Position numbers and translations under genes: made by a program
Part shown: positions 44,095 through 51,920 of the stretch, one piece after another
How positions within the stretch are numbered: the stretch's first letter is position 1
Layout of the letters: every line of letters begins with the position of its first letter
The notes under the pieces: generated by a model
What the model saw: the letters and a program-made list of their open reading frames with translations, nothing else
Database searches by the model: none
What the model was told of the DNA's origin: nothing
From: Pseudomonadota bacterium
GTDB taxonomy: Bacteria; Pseudomonadota; Alphaproteobacteria; Sphingomonadales; Sphingomonadaceae
Direction of reading: 5' to 3'
Assembly: GCA_023423655.1 (NCBI GenBank)
Contig: JAFAFE010000006.1
Span: 496,001-560,000 of the forward strand
Length of the DNA stretch: 64,000 nt

Positions 44095-44267
44095 TGCTGG
44101 GCCTGTCGAAGCACAGGGTGAGCTTAACTGTCCCTGTTAGTGCTGAGCCTGTCGAAGCACGGGGCGGGCTTAGCTTTCCCCGTTAGTGCTGAGCTTGTCG
44201 AAGCACGGCCATCTGGATAGGTGGGTGCAATACTGACAGACGCCCTTCGACAAGCTCAGGGCTAGCG
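44090..44267. repeat. three tandem half-palindromes plus an inverted half, TGTCGAAG family
   Basis: The unit GYTAGTGCTGRGCYTGTCG (then AAGCAC) occurs at 44090-44114, 44136-44160 and 44182-44206: exact 46-bp period. The opposite arm, identical to that at 8896-8922, lies at 44241-44267. The array starts within the last codons of the SpoIIAA-like gene. Downstream of it are seven T residues. Confidence 0.88.
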
Positions 44268-44326
44268 GTTTTTTTCTGCTCATGACTGACGGTTTTTTTG
44301 CTACCCTCTCTCATTCCCCACCCCAC

Positions 44327-44365
44327 AAAAAAGGCCGCGCTCCTTATCCGGAGGCGGCCCTTTTT
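44327..44365 (-). terminator. bidirectional terminator between SpoIIAA-like and DUF3035 genes
   Basis: AAAAAAGGCCGC with GCGGCCCTTTTT flanks a GC stem (44332-44360, two mismatched bases). T-runs occur at the 3' side on both strands. It lies 24 bases past the DUF3035 stop. Confidence 0.82.
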
Positions 44366-44389
44366 ATCCGTTTCCGGACATAGCTAAAA

Positions 44390-44812
44390 TCAGTTTTGCG
44401 GGGTGTCCGCATTGGCGAACTGGCCGGCGCCTTCGGGGGCTGCCAGAATGTTGCGCACGGTTGCGCCCTTGTCGACGCTGTTGGTTGCCGGATCGCCCAC
44501 GGTGGTGCGGATGCCGGCATCGGCGCGCTGGCCGCCTGCGTCATTCAAAAGCGACGTTTCTGCGCCGCTGCGCGGAGCGGGGCCGCCGAACAAGGCGCGC
44601 AAGGTCTGCTCGCCTGCACCTTCCACACCGGGACGCGGTGCGCCGGGCTGCGGCGGGTTCAGGCTGAAATCGGGGGGAACGACGAGCGGTGCCTGACGGC
44701 CAACCGCGAATTCGTCCGGACGGTCGCGGTCAAACAGGCTGCCGCTTGCACAAGCCGACAGGCTGACAGCCGCACCAAGGGCCAAAAGCAGGGTGGATTT
44801 ACGCATCGTCAT
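44390..44812 (-). CDS. DUF3035 lipoprotein (BamF-type)
   Basis: 140-residue predicted lipoprotein; lipobox LSAC at about residues 18-21. After it comes DRPDEFAVGRQAPLVVPPDFSL, the hallmark of DUF3035. In Caulobacter a protein of this family (BamF) belongs to the outer-membrane assembly complex; the same role here is plausible. It follows lspA by 100 bases on the same strand. Confidence 0.78.
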   Translation of the reverse strand: MTMRKSTLLLALGAAVSLSACASGSLFDRDRPDEFAVGRQAPLVVPPDFSLNPPQPGAPRPGVEGAGEQTLRALFGGPAPRSGAETSLLNDAGGQRADAGIRTTVGDPATNSVDKGATVRNILAAPEGAGQFANADTPQN

Positions 44813-44912
44813 CTAAACTCCAAAAACTACTCACCCCCTCAACCCGTTTCGCGCTGAACCCCGGTTGAACGGAGCGGAACGCGGGGGAACACAGGTCGGG
44901 GATGGCCCTTGT

Positions 44913-45416
44913 TCAAGCCTCGCTAGCGGTTTCGCCCTTGTCGCGCAACAAAAAGGCCCGTGCAATCAGAATCAGCACGCCAATCGTAATCGCCGCGTCG
45001 GCCAGATTGAAAATCAGGAACGGCCGCCAAGTGCCGATGTGGAAATCCGCATAATCAACGACATAGCCAAGCCGCACCCGGTCAAGGATATTGCCGAGCG
45101 CGCCGCCCAAAATAAGCCCCAGCGCCATCGCGTCCCATTTTTGCTTTTCTTTCCACAGCCAGCCCGCGACCAGCGAAGCGACCACCGCCGTCAATCCCAC
45201 CAGCAACCAGCGTTGCAAGTCGGTATTGGCGGTCAGCATCCCCATCGAAACCCCGTTATTTTCCGCATAAGTCAGCTTGAAAAAGGGAATGAGATTGATG
45301 CCCTGTTCGCCGCGATGTTGCAGTTGCAACGGGCCGGTCACGACATATTTGACAAGCTGGTCGGCAAGGAAAATCAGCCCTGCGACGATAAGGCCGCTGA
45401 TGCGATACTGCTTCAT
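44913..45416 (-). CDS. lspA: lipoprotein signal peptidase (signal peptidase II)
   Basis: Inner-membrane aspartyl protease that trims prolipoproteins. 167 residues with four membrane helices. Catalytic Asp residues are in GALGNILDRVRLGYVVDY and FNLADAAITIG. The start at 45416 is chosen because ATGA overlaps the ileS stop. A longer frame ends up antisense-like in ileS and lacks family similarity. Confidence 0.96.
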   Translation of the reverse strand: MKQYRISGLIVAGLIFLADQLVKYVVTGPLQLQHRGEQGINLIPFFKLTYAENNGVSMGMLTANTDLQRWLLVGLTAVVASLVAGWLWKEKQKWDAMALGLILGGALGNILDRVRLGYVVDYADFHIGTWRPFLIFNLADAAITIGVLILIARAFLLRDKGETASEA

Positions 45417-48400
45417 GCCGCCGCTCCTTCGTCCGCCAGCACCGCATCGCAGCGCCCGCACAATGCGCCATCTTCGGCAACGTCCGGCAAATGCCGCCAG
45501 CAGCGTCCGCATTTATGGTTTTCGGTGCGGGTGATGGCGAGCGCATCGCCGCTGTCGCTGATCGCCGCGACAATCGCGACCTCGGTCATCGCCTCGCGCG
45601 GGAGAGCGAGTGCGTCACCCGATTGCGGCCATTGCACTTCGGCTTCCAGACTGGAACGCACGATTTTTTCGCGGCGGAGCGGTTCGATGGCTTCAAGGAT
45701 GGCCGAGCGTTGCTCGCGCACCTTGGTCCACTTCCCAACCAACTCGTCATCCCCGCGCAGGCGGGGATCCATCTCCGGACCTGTCGAAACCGCAGCGGCT
45801 TCAGTTGGATTCCCGCTTTCGCGGGAATGACGAAGGTCAGGGAGGATAGGCCATACCAGCAAATGCACGCTGTCGCTGCCGGGATAGCGCGATTGCCACA
45901 CTTCTTCCGCCGTAAACACCAGCACCGGCGCGGCATAGCGCACCATCGCCTGGAACATAATGTCGAGCACCGTGCGGTAAGCGCGGCGTTTCGGGTCATC
46001 CTTGGCGTCGCAATAAAGGCAGTCTTTGCGGATATCGAAGAAGAAGGCCGACAGGTCTTCATTGGCGAAATCGCTCAATAGCCGCACATAGCTGTTGAAA
46101 TCGAAATCATCGACCGCCTGTTTGAGCTTGGCGTCCATATCGGCGAGCAAATGGAGCATATACCGCTCCAGTTCCGGCATATCGGCCACATCCACGCGCT
46201 CGGCCGCGTCAAAGTCCGACAGTGCACCCAACATATAGCGGAAACTGTTCCTGAGTTTGCGATATTGGTCGCCCACCCCGGCAAGGATTTCCTTCCCGAT
46301 GCGGTGGTCCTCGGTATAATCGACCGACAGCGCCCACAGGCGGATAATATCCGCGCCATAATCGCGCATCAGGTCGAGCGGCGAGATGCTATTGTTGAGC
46401 GACTTGGACATTTTCCGCCCGTCCGCCGCCATCGTAAAGCCGTGGGTCAGCACTGCATTGTAGGGCGCACGGCCCCGCGTACCGCAACTTTCAAGCAAGC
46501 TCGACTGGAACCAGCCGCGATGCTGGTCGCTGCCTTCCAGATACAGGTCGGCAGGCCATTTAAGGTCCGGCCATTTGCCGCTTTCCAGCACAAACGCATG
46601 GGTGCAACCGCTGTCGAACCACACGTCGAGAATATCGGTCACGCGCTCATAATCGGCGGCGTCATATTTGTCGCCCAGATAGGTTTGCGCGCGCTCTTCG
46701 TCCCACGCATCGACGCCCTCGGCACGGATGGCGGCAATGATGCGGTCATTGACTTCTGGATCGACGAGATATTCGCCCGACTTTCTATGCACGAACAAGG
46801 TGATCGGAACGCCCCATGCGCGCTGGCGTGACAACACCCAATCGGGGCGGCCTTCGACCATCGCGCCGATGCGGTTGCGGCCCTTTTCAGGGATGAAGCG
46901 CGTGTCGGCAATCGCGTTCATGGCGGCCTGACGCAATGTTGGCGCGGCGCATAAAGCCTCTTCCGCCGGATTGATCGCCCCGCCTTCATTCTCCCAGCCT
47001 TTTTCGGCGCGGGTCTTGGGCGAAATATGGGTCATCACCTTGTCCATCGGCACGAACCATTGCGGCGTGCAGCGATAAATGACCTTGGCTTTGGAGCGCC
47101 ATGAGTGGGGATAGCTATGCTTATAATCCGCCGACGCCGCGAGCAAAGCGCCAGCGTCGCGCAAGTCCGAACAGATCGGACCATCGGGCGCGTTGAACTT
47201 GGGATTGATGACCGACCCTAGCCCGCCGAGCCAGGCCCAATCTTCGCGATATTTACCGTCAGCTTCGACCGCGAACACGGGGTTGATGGAGTCTTTCCAT
47301 CCTAATTCTTTGGCGCGTTTGCACAGTTCAAAGTCGTCCTCACCGTGGTCCGGAGCCATATGGACCAAGCCGGTGCCGCTATCTGTCGTCACGAAATCGC
47401 CGGGGAGGAACGGGCGGGGACGCAGGAAGAATTCCGCGAGCGGCGAGTCGGGGTGGATGGTCGAAAGCCTCTCCCCATCACCCTCAACTGTGCCCCCGCG
47501 AAGGCGGGGGTCCAGTGCGACCTCGCGCTGCGACTTCCCTAGACCCCCGCCTTCGCGGGGGAACATTTTAGCCATCGGATGCCGCGCGACTGTTCCGGCG
47601 AGGTCCGAGCCTTTTACCGTTTTTTCGAATCCAAAACCGTCATCCGATTTTTCGGGGAAGGCAACCAATCTGACACCATCTTCATACTCGATTAGTATCC
47701 GAGATGCTTGGTCTTCCATTCTCTTGGAAAAGGCAGCGAGTAAATCCTTGGCAATCAAAAGCGGCTTGCCAATCAAGAGCCCCATGCTCGACAGTTTTCG
47801 CGTTGATTCAACGCAAAGTTCCGGTGGGCTCATGTCTAGGTGCAATGACGTTAAAACATACTCAACATCCGGCCCATAGGCCAAAGCCTGATTGACCGGG
47901 ATCGTCCACGGCGTGGTCGTCCAGATCACCGCATAGGCCCCGATCAATTCCTTGATCGGCGAGTCCGTGATCTCAAACGCAATATCCACCTGCGTCGAGG
48001 TGATGTCCTCATATTCCACCTCGGCTTCTGCGAGCGCGGTTTTCTCCACCGGCGACCACATCACCGGTTTCGCCCCGCGATAGAGCATATTATTCGACGC
48101 GAATTTCATCAGCTCCGACACGATGGTCGCCTCGGCGTCGAAATCCATGGTGAGATAGGGATGCGCCCAATCGCCATTGATGCCGAGCCGCTTTAATTGC
48201 TCGCGCTGGGTGTCCACCCATTGCTTTGCATAAGCACGACATTCGGCGCGGAATTCCTTGACCGGCACCTCATCCTTGTTCAATTTTTTCTTGCGATATT
48301 GCTCCTCGACCTTCCATTCGATCGGAAGGCCGTGGCAATCCCAGCCCGGAACATATGGCGCGTCCTTGCCCCGCAAGGATTGCGTGCGGACCACCATGTC

Positions 48401-48640
48401 CTTCAGAATATGATTGAGCGCATGGCCGATATGCATGTCGCCATTGGCATAAGGCGGGCCATCATGGAGGATGAATTTTTCATGCCCCCGCCGCGCATCG
48501 CGCAGCTTTTCATAGAGGTTCTCCTCCTGCCATTTGGCAAGGATGAGCGGCTCTTTCTGCGGCAATCCGGCCTTCATCGGAAAGTCGGTCTGGGGGAGAA
48601 AGACAGTGTCTTTATAGTCGGGCTTTTGCGCGTCAGTCAT
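45413..48640 (-). CDS. ileS: isoleucyl-tRNA synthetase with two in-frame palindrome insertions
   Basis: Charges tRNA-Ile; class I synthetase. 1075 residues, longer than most bacterial IleRS. The HIGH motif is at 70-73 (GDMHIGHALN), KMSKS near 741 (GRKMSKSLNN), and a C-terminal zinc finger CGRCWRHLP-CGRCD lies in the last 45 residues. Two inserts explain part of the extra length: residues about 360-382 and about 936-966 are encoded by palindromic repeats (47493-47561 and 45745-45832). The latter contributes RHSRESGNP and DPRLRGDDE. Both lie between conserved blocks (before RPFLPGDFVTTDSGTG and after VHLLVWPILP), so the enzyme should still work. Start at 48640 (MTDAQKPDYK). Confidence 0.95.
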   Translation of the reverse strand: MTDAQKPDYKDTVFLPQTDFPMKAGLPQKEPLILAKWQEENLYEKLRDARRGHEKFILHDGPPYANGDMHIGHALNHILKDMVVRTQSLRGKDAPYVPGWDCHGLPIEWKVEEQYRKKKLNKDEVPVKEFRAECRAYAKQWVDTQREQLKRLGINGDWAHPYLTMDFDAEATIVSELMKFASNNMLYRGAKPVMWSPVEKTALAEAEVEYEDITSTQVDIAFEITDSPIKELIGAYAVIWTTTPWTIPVNQALAYGPDVEYVLTSLHLDMSPPELCVESTRKLSSMGLLIGKPLLIAKDLLAAFSKRMEDQASRILIEYEDGVRLVAFPEKSDDGFGFEKTVKGSDLAGTVARHPMAKMFPREGGGLGKSQREVALDPRLRGGTVEGDGERLSTIHPDSPLAEFFLRPRPFLPGDFVTTDSGTGLVHMAPDHGEDDFELCKRAKELGWKDSINPVFAVEADGKYREDWAWLGGLGSVINPKFNAPDGPICSDLRDAGALLAASADYKHSYPHSWRSKAKVIYRCTPQWFVPMDKVMTHISPKTRAEKGWENEGGAINPAEEALCAAPTLRQAAMNAIADTRFIPEKGRNRIGAMVEGRPDWVLSRQRAWGVPITLFVHRKSGEYLVDPEVNDRIIAAIRAEGVDAWDEERAQTYLGDKYDAADYERVTDILDVWFDSGCTHAFVLESGKWPDLKWPADLYLEGSDQHRGWFQSSLLESCGTRGRAPYNAVLTHGFTMAADGRKMSKSLNNSISPLDLMRDYGADIIRLWALSVDYTEDHRIGKEILAGVGDQYRKLRNSFRYMLGALSDFDAAERVDVADMPELERYMLHLLADMDAKLKQAVDDFDFNSYVRLLSDFANEDLSAFFFDIRKDCLYCDAKDDPKRRAYRTVLDIMFQAMVRYAAPVLVFTAEEVWQSRYPGSDSVHLLVWPILPDLRHSRESGNPTEAAAVSTGPEMDPRLRGDDELVGKWTKVREQRSAILEAIEPLRREKIVRSSLEAEVQWPQSGDALALPREAMTEVAIVAAISDSGDALAITRTENHKCGRCWRHLPDVAEDGALCGRCDAVLADEGAAA
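45745..45832. repeat. palindromic repeat inside ileS (C-terminal copy)
   Basis: Left arm CGTCATCCCCGCGCAGGCGG (from 45745), right arm ending GCGGGAATGACG (45832). Arms are inverted with several mismatches. It is read on the minus strand as RHSRESGNP, then 12 residues, then DPRLRGDDE, within the ileS frame without a stop. Confidence 0.9.
47493..47561. repeat. palindromic repeat inside ileS (editing-domain copy)
   Basis: Perfect 20-base inverted repeat: CCCCCGCGAAGGCGGGGGTC (47493-47512) and its complement (47542-47561), 29-base centre. It sits in the ileS frame and encodes PREGGGLG and DPRLRGG on the minus strand. Confidence 0.92.
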
Positions 48641-48705
48641 ACAGCTTCGCGCCTTACGGGAGAGCGCGGGAGGTTTCAACTGGTTTGGCGGCTGACCATC
48701 ACTTA

Positions 48706-48788
48706 CCGTGTCCTCGCGTAGGCGGGGACCCAGAGCAGTCTGGCGTCACGCTTTGCGGCACTGGGTCCCCGCCTACGCGAGGACACGG
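48706..48788. repeat. palindromic repeat R1 flanking GIY-YIG gene (ileS side)
   Basis: Perfect 28-base inverted repeat (48706-48733 with 48761-48788), 27-base centre. It begins CCGTGTCCTCGCGTAGGCGG. It ends 19 bases after the GIY-YIG stop codon. Its centre starts AGCAGTCTGGC, which matches the reverse complement of the centre of R2. Confidence 0.93.
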
Positions 48789-48807
48789 CTATGAGCAAAA
48801 CCAAGCT

Positions 48808-49095
48808 TTAGAACAAGGTTTCGTATAAATCTTCCCAGCGCGGGTTCATTTCTTCAATGACGCGCAGTTTCCAGGGCCGCTCCCATTTCTTCATCTGCAA
48901 CTCGCGCCGTCGGGCTTCCTGAAGATCATCAAAATATTGATACCAGACGAGCATCGTAAGGCCGTACTTTTTGGAGAAGCTTTCGACAAACCCGTTTTTA
49001 TGCTGGTAAATGCGGCCGGGAAGATTGGAGGTCGAGCCGATATAAATCGTGCCGTTGCGCTTGTTGGTGACAATGTAAACACAGCCGGATTTCAT
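48808..49095 (-). CDS. single-domain GIY-YIG nuclease
   Basis: 95 residues consisting of one GIY-YIG domain: VYIVTNKRNGTIYIGSTSN carries the two Tyr motifs, GRIYQH the catalytic Arg, and ARRRELQMKKW the metal-binding Glu. Start at 49095 with GGGAGAAAG upstream. Similar small proteins (YhbQ/UPF0213-like) occur in many alphaproteobacteria; cellular role is unclear. Here the gene is tightly framed by two palindromic repeats of one family in opposite orientation. Confidence 0.92.
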   Translation of the reverse strand: MKSGCVYIVTNKRNGTIYIGSTSNLPGRIYQHKNGFVESFSKKYGLTMLVWYQYFDDLQEARRRELQMKKWERPWKLRVIEEMNPRWEDLYETLF

Positions 49096-49117
49096 AAACA
49101 CTTTCTCCCTTGCCAGC

Positions 49118-49199
49118 CCGTGTCCCCGCGAAGGCGGGGACCCAGTGTTTGATAGGCTGTGCCATACTGCTCTGGGTCCCCGCCTTCGCGGGGACACGG
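49118..49199. repeat. palindromic repeat R2 flanking GIY-YIG gene (ribF side)
   Basis: Perfect 28-base inverted repeat (49118-49145 with 49172-49199), 26-base centre. It starts 22 bases upstream of the GIY-YIG start. Its arms differ from R1 at two paired positions (T/C, T/A) that remain complementary. The reverse complement of its centre starts AGCAGTATGGC, as in R1. Confidence 0.93.
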
Positions 49200-49214
49200 T
49201 TAGGCTTAAACCCC

Positions 49215-50150
49215 TTACCCCAACACCGCCTTGGCATCCGCACAATCCTGTGCAATTTGCTCGACCAGCTTATCCATATCGTCGAACTTCATTTCGTCGC
49301 GCAGGAAGGCGTGGAATTCGACTGCGATGGTCTGGCCATAAAGGTCGCCGGAAAAGTCGAAGAAATGCGGTTCTAACAATTCCTTGGGCGGGTCGAAGCT
49401 GGGGCGGATGCCGATATTGGCCGCACCGTCCAGTAGCTGCCCGTCGGGCAAGCGGCCCTTGACCGCATAGACGCCATAACGCGGGCGCAGATAATGGCCC
49501 ATGTCAATATTGGCGGTCGGAAAGCCCAGTTTTCGGCCATTTTTATCGCCATGCTGGACTTCGCCTTCGATGGCGAAGGGGCGCGTCAGGAGGCGGGTCG
49601 CGGTGGCGCAATCGCCCGCGCGCAACGCATCGCGGATGCGGGTGGAGGAGACAATCGCCCCGCCCTCTTCGACCGGTCCGACCGTGCGGGCTTCGATGCC
49701 CAGCGGTGCGCCGAGGTCGCGCAGCAAGGCGACATTGCCGCCGCGCTTATAGCCGAAAGTGAAATCATCGCCCGTGACCACGCCCGCAACGCCCATCTCT
49801 TCATGCAAGATGCGCCGGACAAATTCCTCTGCCGGAACGCTTGCCAGCGCGCGGTCAAATTCGAAGATGAACATCGCGTCCGCGCCCGCCGCTTCGAACA
49901 GGCGTTGGCGCTGGTCGAGCGTGGTCAGGCGAAACCAGGGCGCATCAGGCTGAAACACGCGCACCGGATGCGGATCAAATGTCGCGATGATCGCGGGGCG
50001 GCCTTCTGCCCGCGCCCACGCAATCGCCTCGCCCGCGACCGCCTGATGCCCCAGATGGAAGCCGTCAAAATTGCCGAGCGCAACAATCGCGCCGCGCAAT
50101 GGTTCGGGGACAGGCTCGGCATTGGTGAGGCGGGGGATGGTCGTGGACAT
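49215..50150 (-). CDS. ribF: bifunctional riboflavin kinase/FAD synthetase
   Basis: Makes FMN and FAD from riboflavin. 311 residues. The FAD synthetase half has VALGNFDGFHLGHQ and the nucleotidyl-transfer motif VSSTRIRDAL; the kinase half begins near EGEVQHGDKNGRKLGFPTAN with YGVYAVK following. Spacing and order next to ileS-lspA are common in bacteria, here broken by the GIY-YIG cassette. Confidence 0.97.
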   Translation of the reverse strand: MSTTIPRLTNAEPVPEPLRGAIVALGNFDGFHLGHQAVAGEAIAWARAEGRPAIIATFDPHPVRVFQPDAPWFRLTTLDQRQRLFEAAGADAMFIFEFDRALASVPAEEFVRRILHEEMGVAGVVTGDDFTFGYKRGGNVALLRDLGAPLGIEARTVGPVEEGGAIVSSTRIRDALRAGDCATATRLLTRPFAIEGEVQHGDKNGRKLGFPTANIDMGHYLRPRYGVYAVKGRLPDGQLLDGAANIGIRPSFDPPKELLEPHFFDFSGDLYGQTIAVEFHAFLRDEMKFDDMDKLVEQIAQDCADAKAVLG

Positions 50151-50174
50151 TTTCAGATCTTCATCTTTTCATTC

Positions 50175-50246
50175 CCGTAAGTCCTGAGCCTGTCGAAGGA
50201 CGGGTGCCTTATCTAAAGGCATCCTTCGACTGGCTCAGGACTACGG
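50175..50246. repeat. palindromic repeat, TGTCGAAGG family
   Basis: CCGTAAGTCCTGAGCCTGTC (from 50175) with the opposing arm CCTTCGACTGGCTCAGGACT and GTAG/CTAC ends; a short GCCTT-AAGGC stem closes the centre. Between dipeptidase and ribF genes. Confidence 0.85.
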
Positions 50247-50253
50247 TTTTCAA

Positions 50254-51420
50254 TCATTTTTCCGGCAGGGTCTGCATCAACACGCGCACCACATTACCGC
50301 CCATCACCTTGGCGATGTCTTCATCCGAAAGTCCGGCATCTATAAGCGCCTGCGTCACATGGGGGACGCCGCGCGTATCGAACGGCGTCGTGACCGCGCC
50401 GTCAAAATCGGAGCCGAGCGCCACATGGTCTATGCCTGCTATGTCACGCACATGGATAATGGCCTTGGCGATGTCATCGGGGCGGGTCGAACAGATCGCC
50501 CCGTCCCAATAGCCGATGCCGACCACGCCGCCCGTCTTGGCGATGCCCTTCACCTCTTCGTCGGTAAGGTTGCGGTTGACCTTGCAGGTCGCCTGCACCC
50601 CGCCATGCGAGCTGATGACCGGTTTGGTCGCCATCGCCAGCACTTCGGCAACGCCCTGATGCGACAGATGCGCCACATCGACGAGGATACCGCGCGCTTC
50701 CATATCGGTCACAATCTTGCGGCCAAAGGGGGTGAGGCCGCTTTGGCTGACGCCGTGCATCGACGCGCCCAGCTCATTGTCGAAAAAATGGGTAAGCCCC
50801 GCCGAACGTAGGCCGACATTATAGAGCCGCGCGAGATTGGCTTCCTTGCCTTCAAGATTATGCAGCCCTTCGGCGCTAAACAGCCCGCCGGTCACGCGCT
50901 TGCCCGCTTGGCGTTCGGCAAGGAGGCGCGCAAGGTCGGCGCGGGTGCGCACCAGCATCATGCTGCCGTTAGAAGCTTTGGCGGCGGCTTCCAGTTTCTG
51001 CCCATGATAAAGGCTGCGCTCGACCAGCGAAAACCATGTGCGCGGCGGCTGCAACTGGCCGAACGCCAGCAAGGTGATATTGTCGCTATCACCTGTATTA
51101 TTGTCATAATTCTGGTTACGCGGGGTTTTGGTCACCGACGAAAATATCTGCAAGCCGACATGGCCTTGCTCCAGCCGGGGCAGATCGACATGGCCGCGCG
51201 CGCTTTGCGTGAGCAGGCTGCGCTTCCATAGCAGCGCATCGGAATGGAGGTCGGCGATGAACAGCTTGGCGTGCAGCGCCTTGGCGCGCTCGGAAATCTG
51301 ATGGTCGGTGCCCGCCACCTTGTTCATGCTATTTTCGGCAATTTGCGGGACAAAGCCGAAAAATCCGCCTGCCGCAACCGCGATAACCGCTGCGGTGACG
51401 AGCCAGACTTTACGCTTCAT
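50254..51420 (-). CDS. membrane dipeptidase, M19 family
   Basis: Zinc dipeptidase related to renal dipeptidase. 388 residues with an N-terminal hydrophobic anchor (residues 5-25). Metal ligands appear as ADLHSDALLWK, FSAEGLHNLEG, VDVAHLSHQGV, ISSHGGV and the Asp of ALGSDFDGA. It overlaps folA by four bases (ATGA). It probably acts outside the inner membrane; the substrate is not known. Confidence 0.93.
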   Translation of the reverse strand: MKRKVWLVTAAVIAVAAGGFFGFVPQIAENSMNKVAGTDHQISERAKALHAKLFIADLHSDALLWKRSLLTQSARGHVDLPRLEQGHVGLQIFSSVTKTPRNQNYDNNTGDSDNITLLAFGQLQPPRTWFSLVERSLYHGQKLEAAAKASNGSMMLVRTRADLARLLAERQAGKRVTGGLFSAEGLHNLEGKEANLARLYNVGLRSAGLTHFFDNELGASMHGVSQSGLTPFGRKIVTDMEARGILVDVAHLSHQGVAEVLAMATKPVISSHGGVQATCKVNRNLTDEEVKGIAKTGGVVGIGYWDGAICSTRPDDIAKAIIHVRDIAGIDHVALGSDFDGAVTTPFDTRGVPHVTQALIDAGLSDEDIAKVMGGNVVRVLMQTLPEK

Positions 51421-51920
51421 GATATGCCCTTCCGCCGGAATGTGACAAAGCTGTAAGCGGGTTTACCGTCCGCTGCCGGATAATCTTCGCGCGCCACCTC
51501 TTCCCATATCGCCGCATCCGGATAGGCGATGCGTGCGTCACCTTCGGGCGACAGGTCGATTTCGGTCAGTTCGATGCGGTCGGCGCGGTCCAGAAACAGC
51601 GCATAAATTTCCGCGCCGCCAATGACCGCGATATGCGGGGCGTTGGCGATGCGGATGGCGTCCTCGACGCTGTGCGCGACCTCGACGCCGTCTTCTTCCC
51701 ACGCTTGGTCGCGAGTGATGACGATGTGGCGGCGGCCTTCCAATATGCCGGGGAGGCTATCGAATGTCTTGCGGCCCATCACCATCGGCTTGCCCATGGT
51801 AATCTGTTTAAAGCGGCGCAGATCGGCGGGCAGATGCCAGGGCATTTTGCCCTTATTGCCGACAACGCCATTGTCGGCGCGCGCCATGATGAGGATGATT
51901 TCGGGATGGGCGGGAGACAT
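51417..51920 (-). CDS. folA: dihydrofolate reductase
   Basis: NADPH-dependent reduction of dihydrofolate. 167 residues with ILIMARADNGVVGNKGKMPWHLPADLRRFKQIT (Trp and Asp of the folate site), MVMGRKTFDSLPG, and VIGGAEIYALFL. It overlaps purK by one base and the dipeptidase gene by four. thyA, a usual partner, is not nearby. Confidence 0.97.
   Translation of the reverse strand: MSPAHPEIILIMARADNGVVGNKGKMPWHLPADLRRFKQITMGKPMVMGRKTFDSLPGILEGRRHIVITRDQAWEEDGVEVAHSVEDAIRIANAPHIAVIGGAEIYALFLDRADRIELTEIDLSPEGDARIAYPDAAIWEEVAREDYPAADGKPAYSFVTFRRKGIS

Noticed and set aside
44090..44267. CRISPR array
   Set aside because: Three units at 46-bp period look array-like, but the spacers are related to each other, the repeat belongs to a dispersed palindrome family and no cas gene is present.
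48706..49199. Ordinary insertion sequence
   Set aside because: No transposase gene and no visible target duplication at the borders; the flanking elements are palindromes of a dispersed family.
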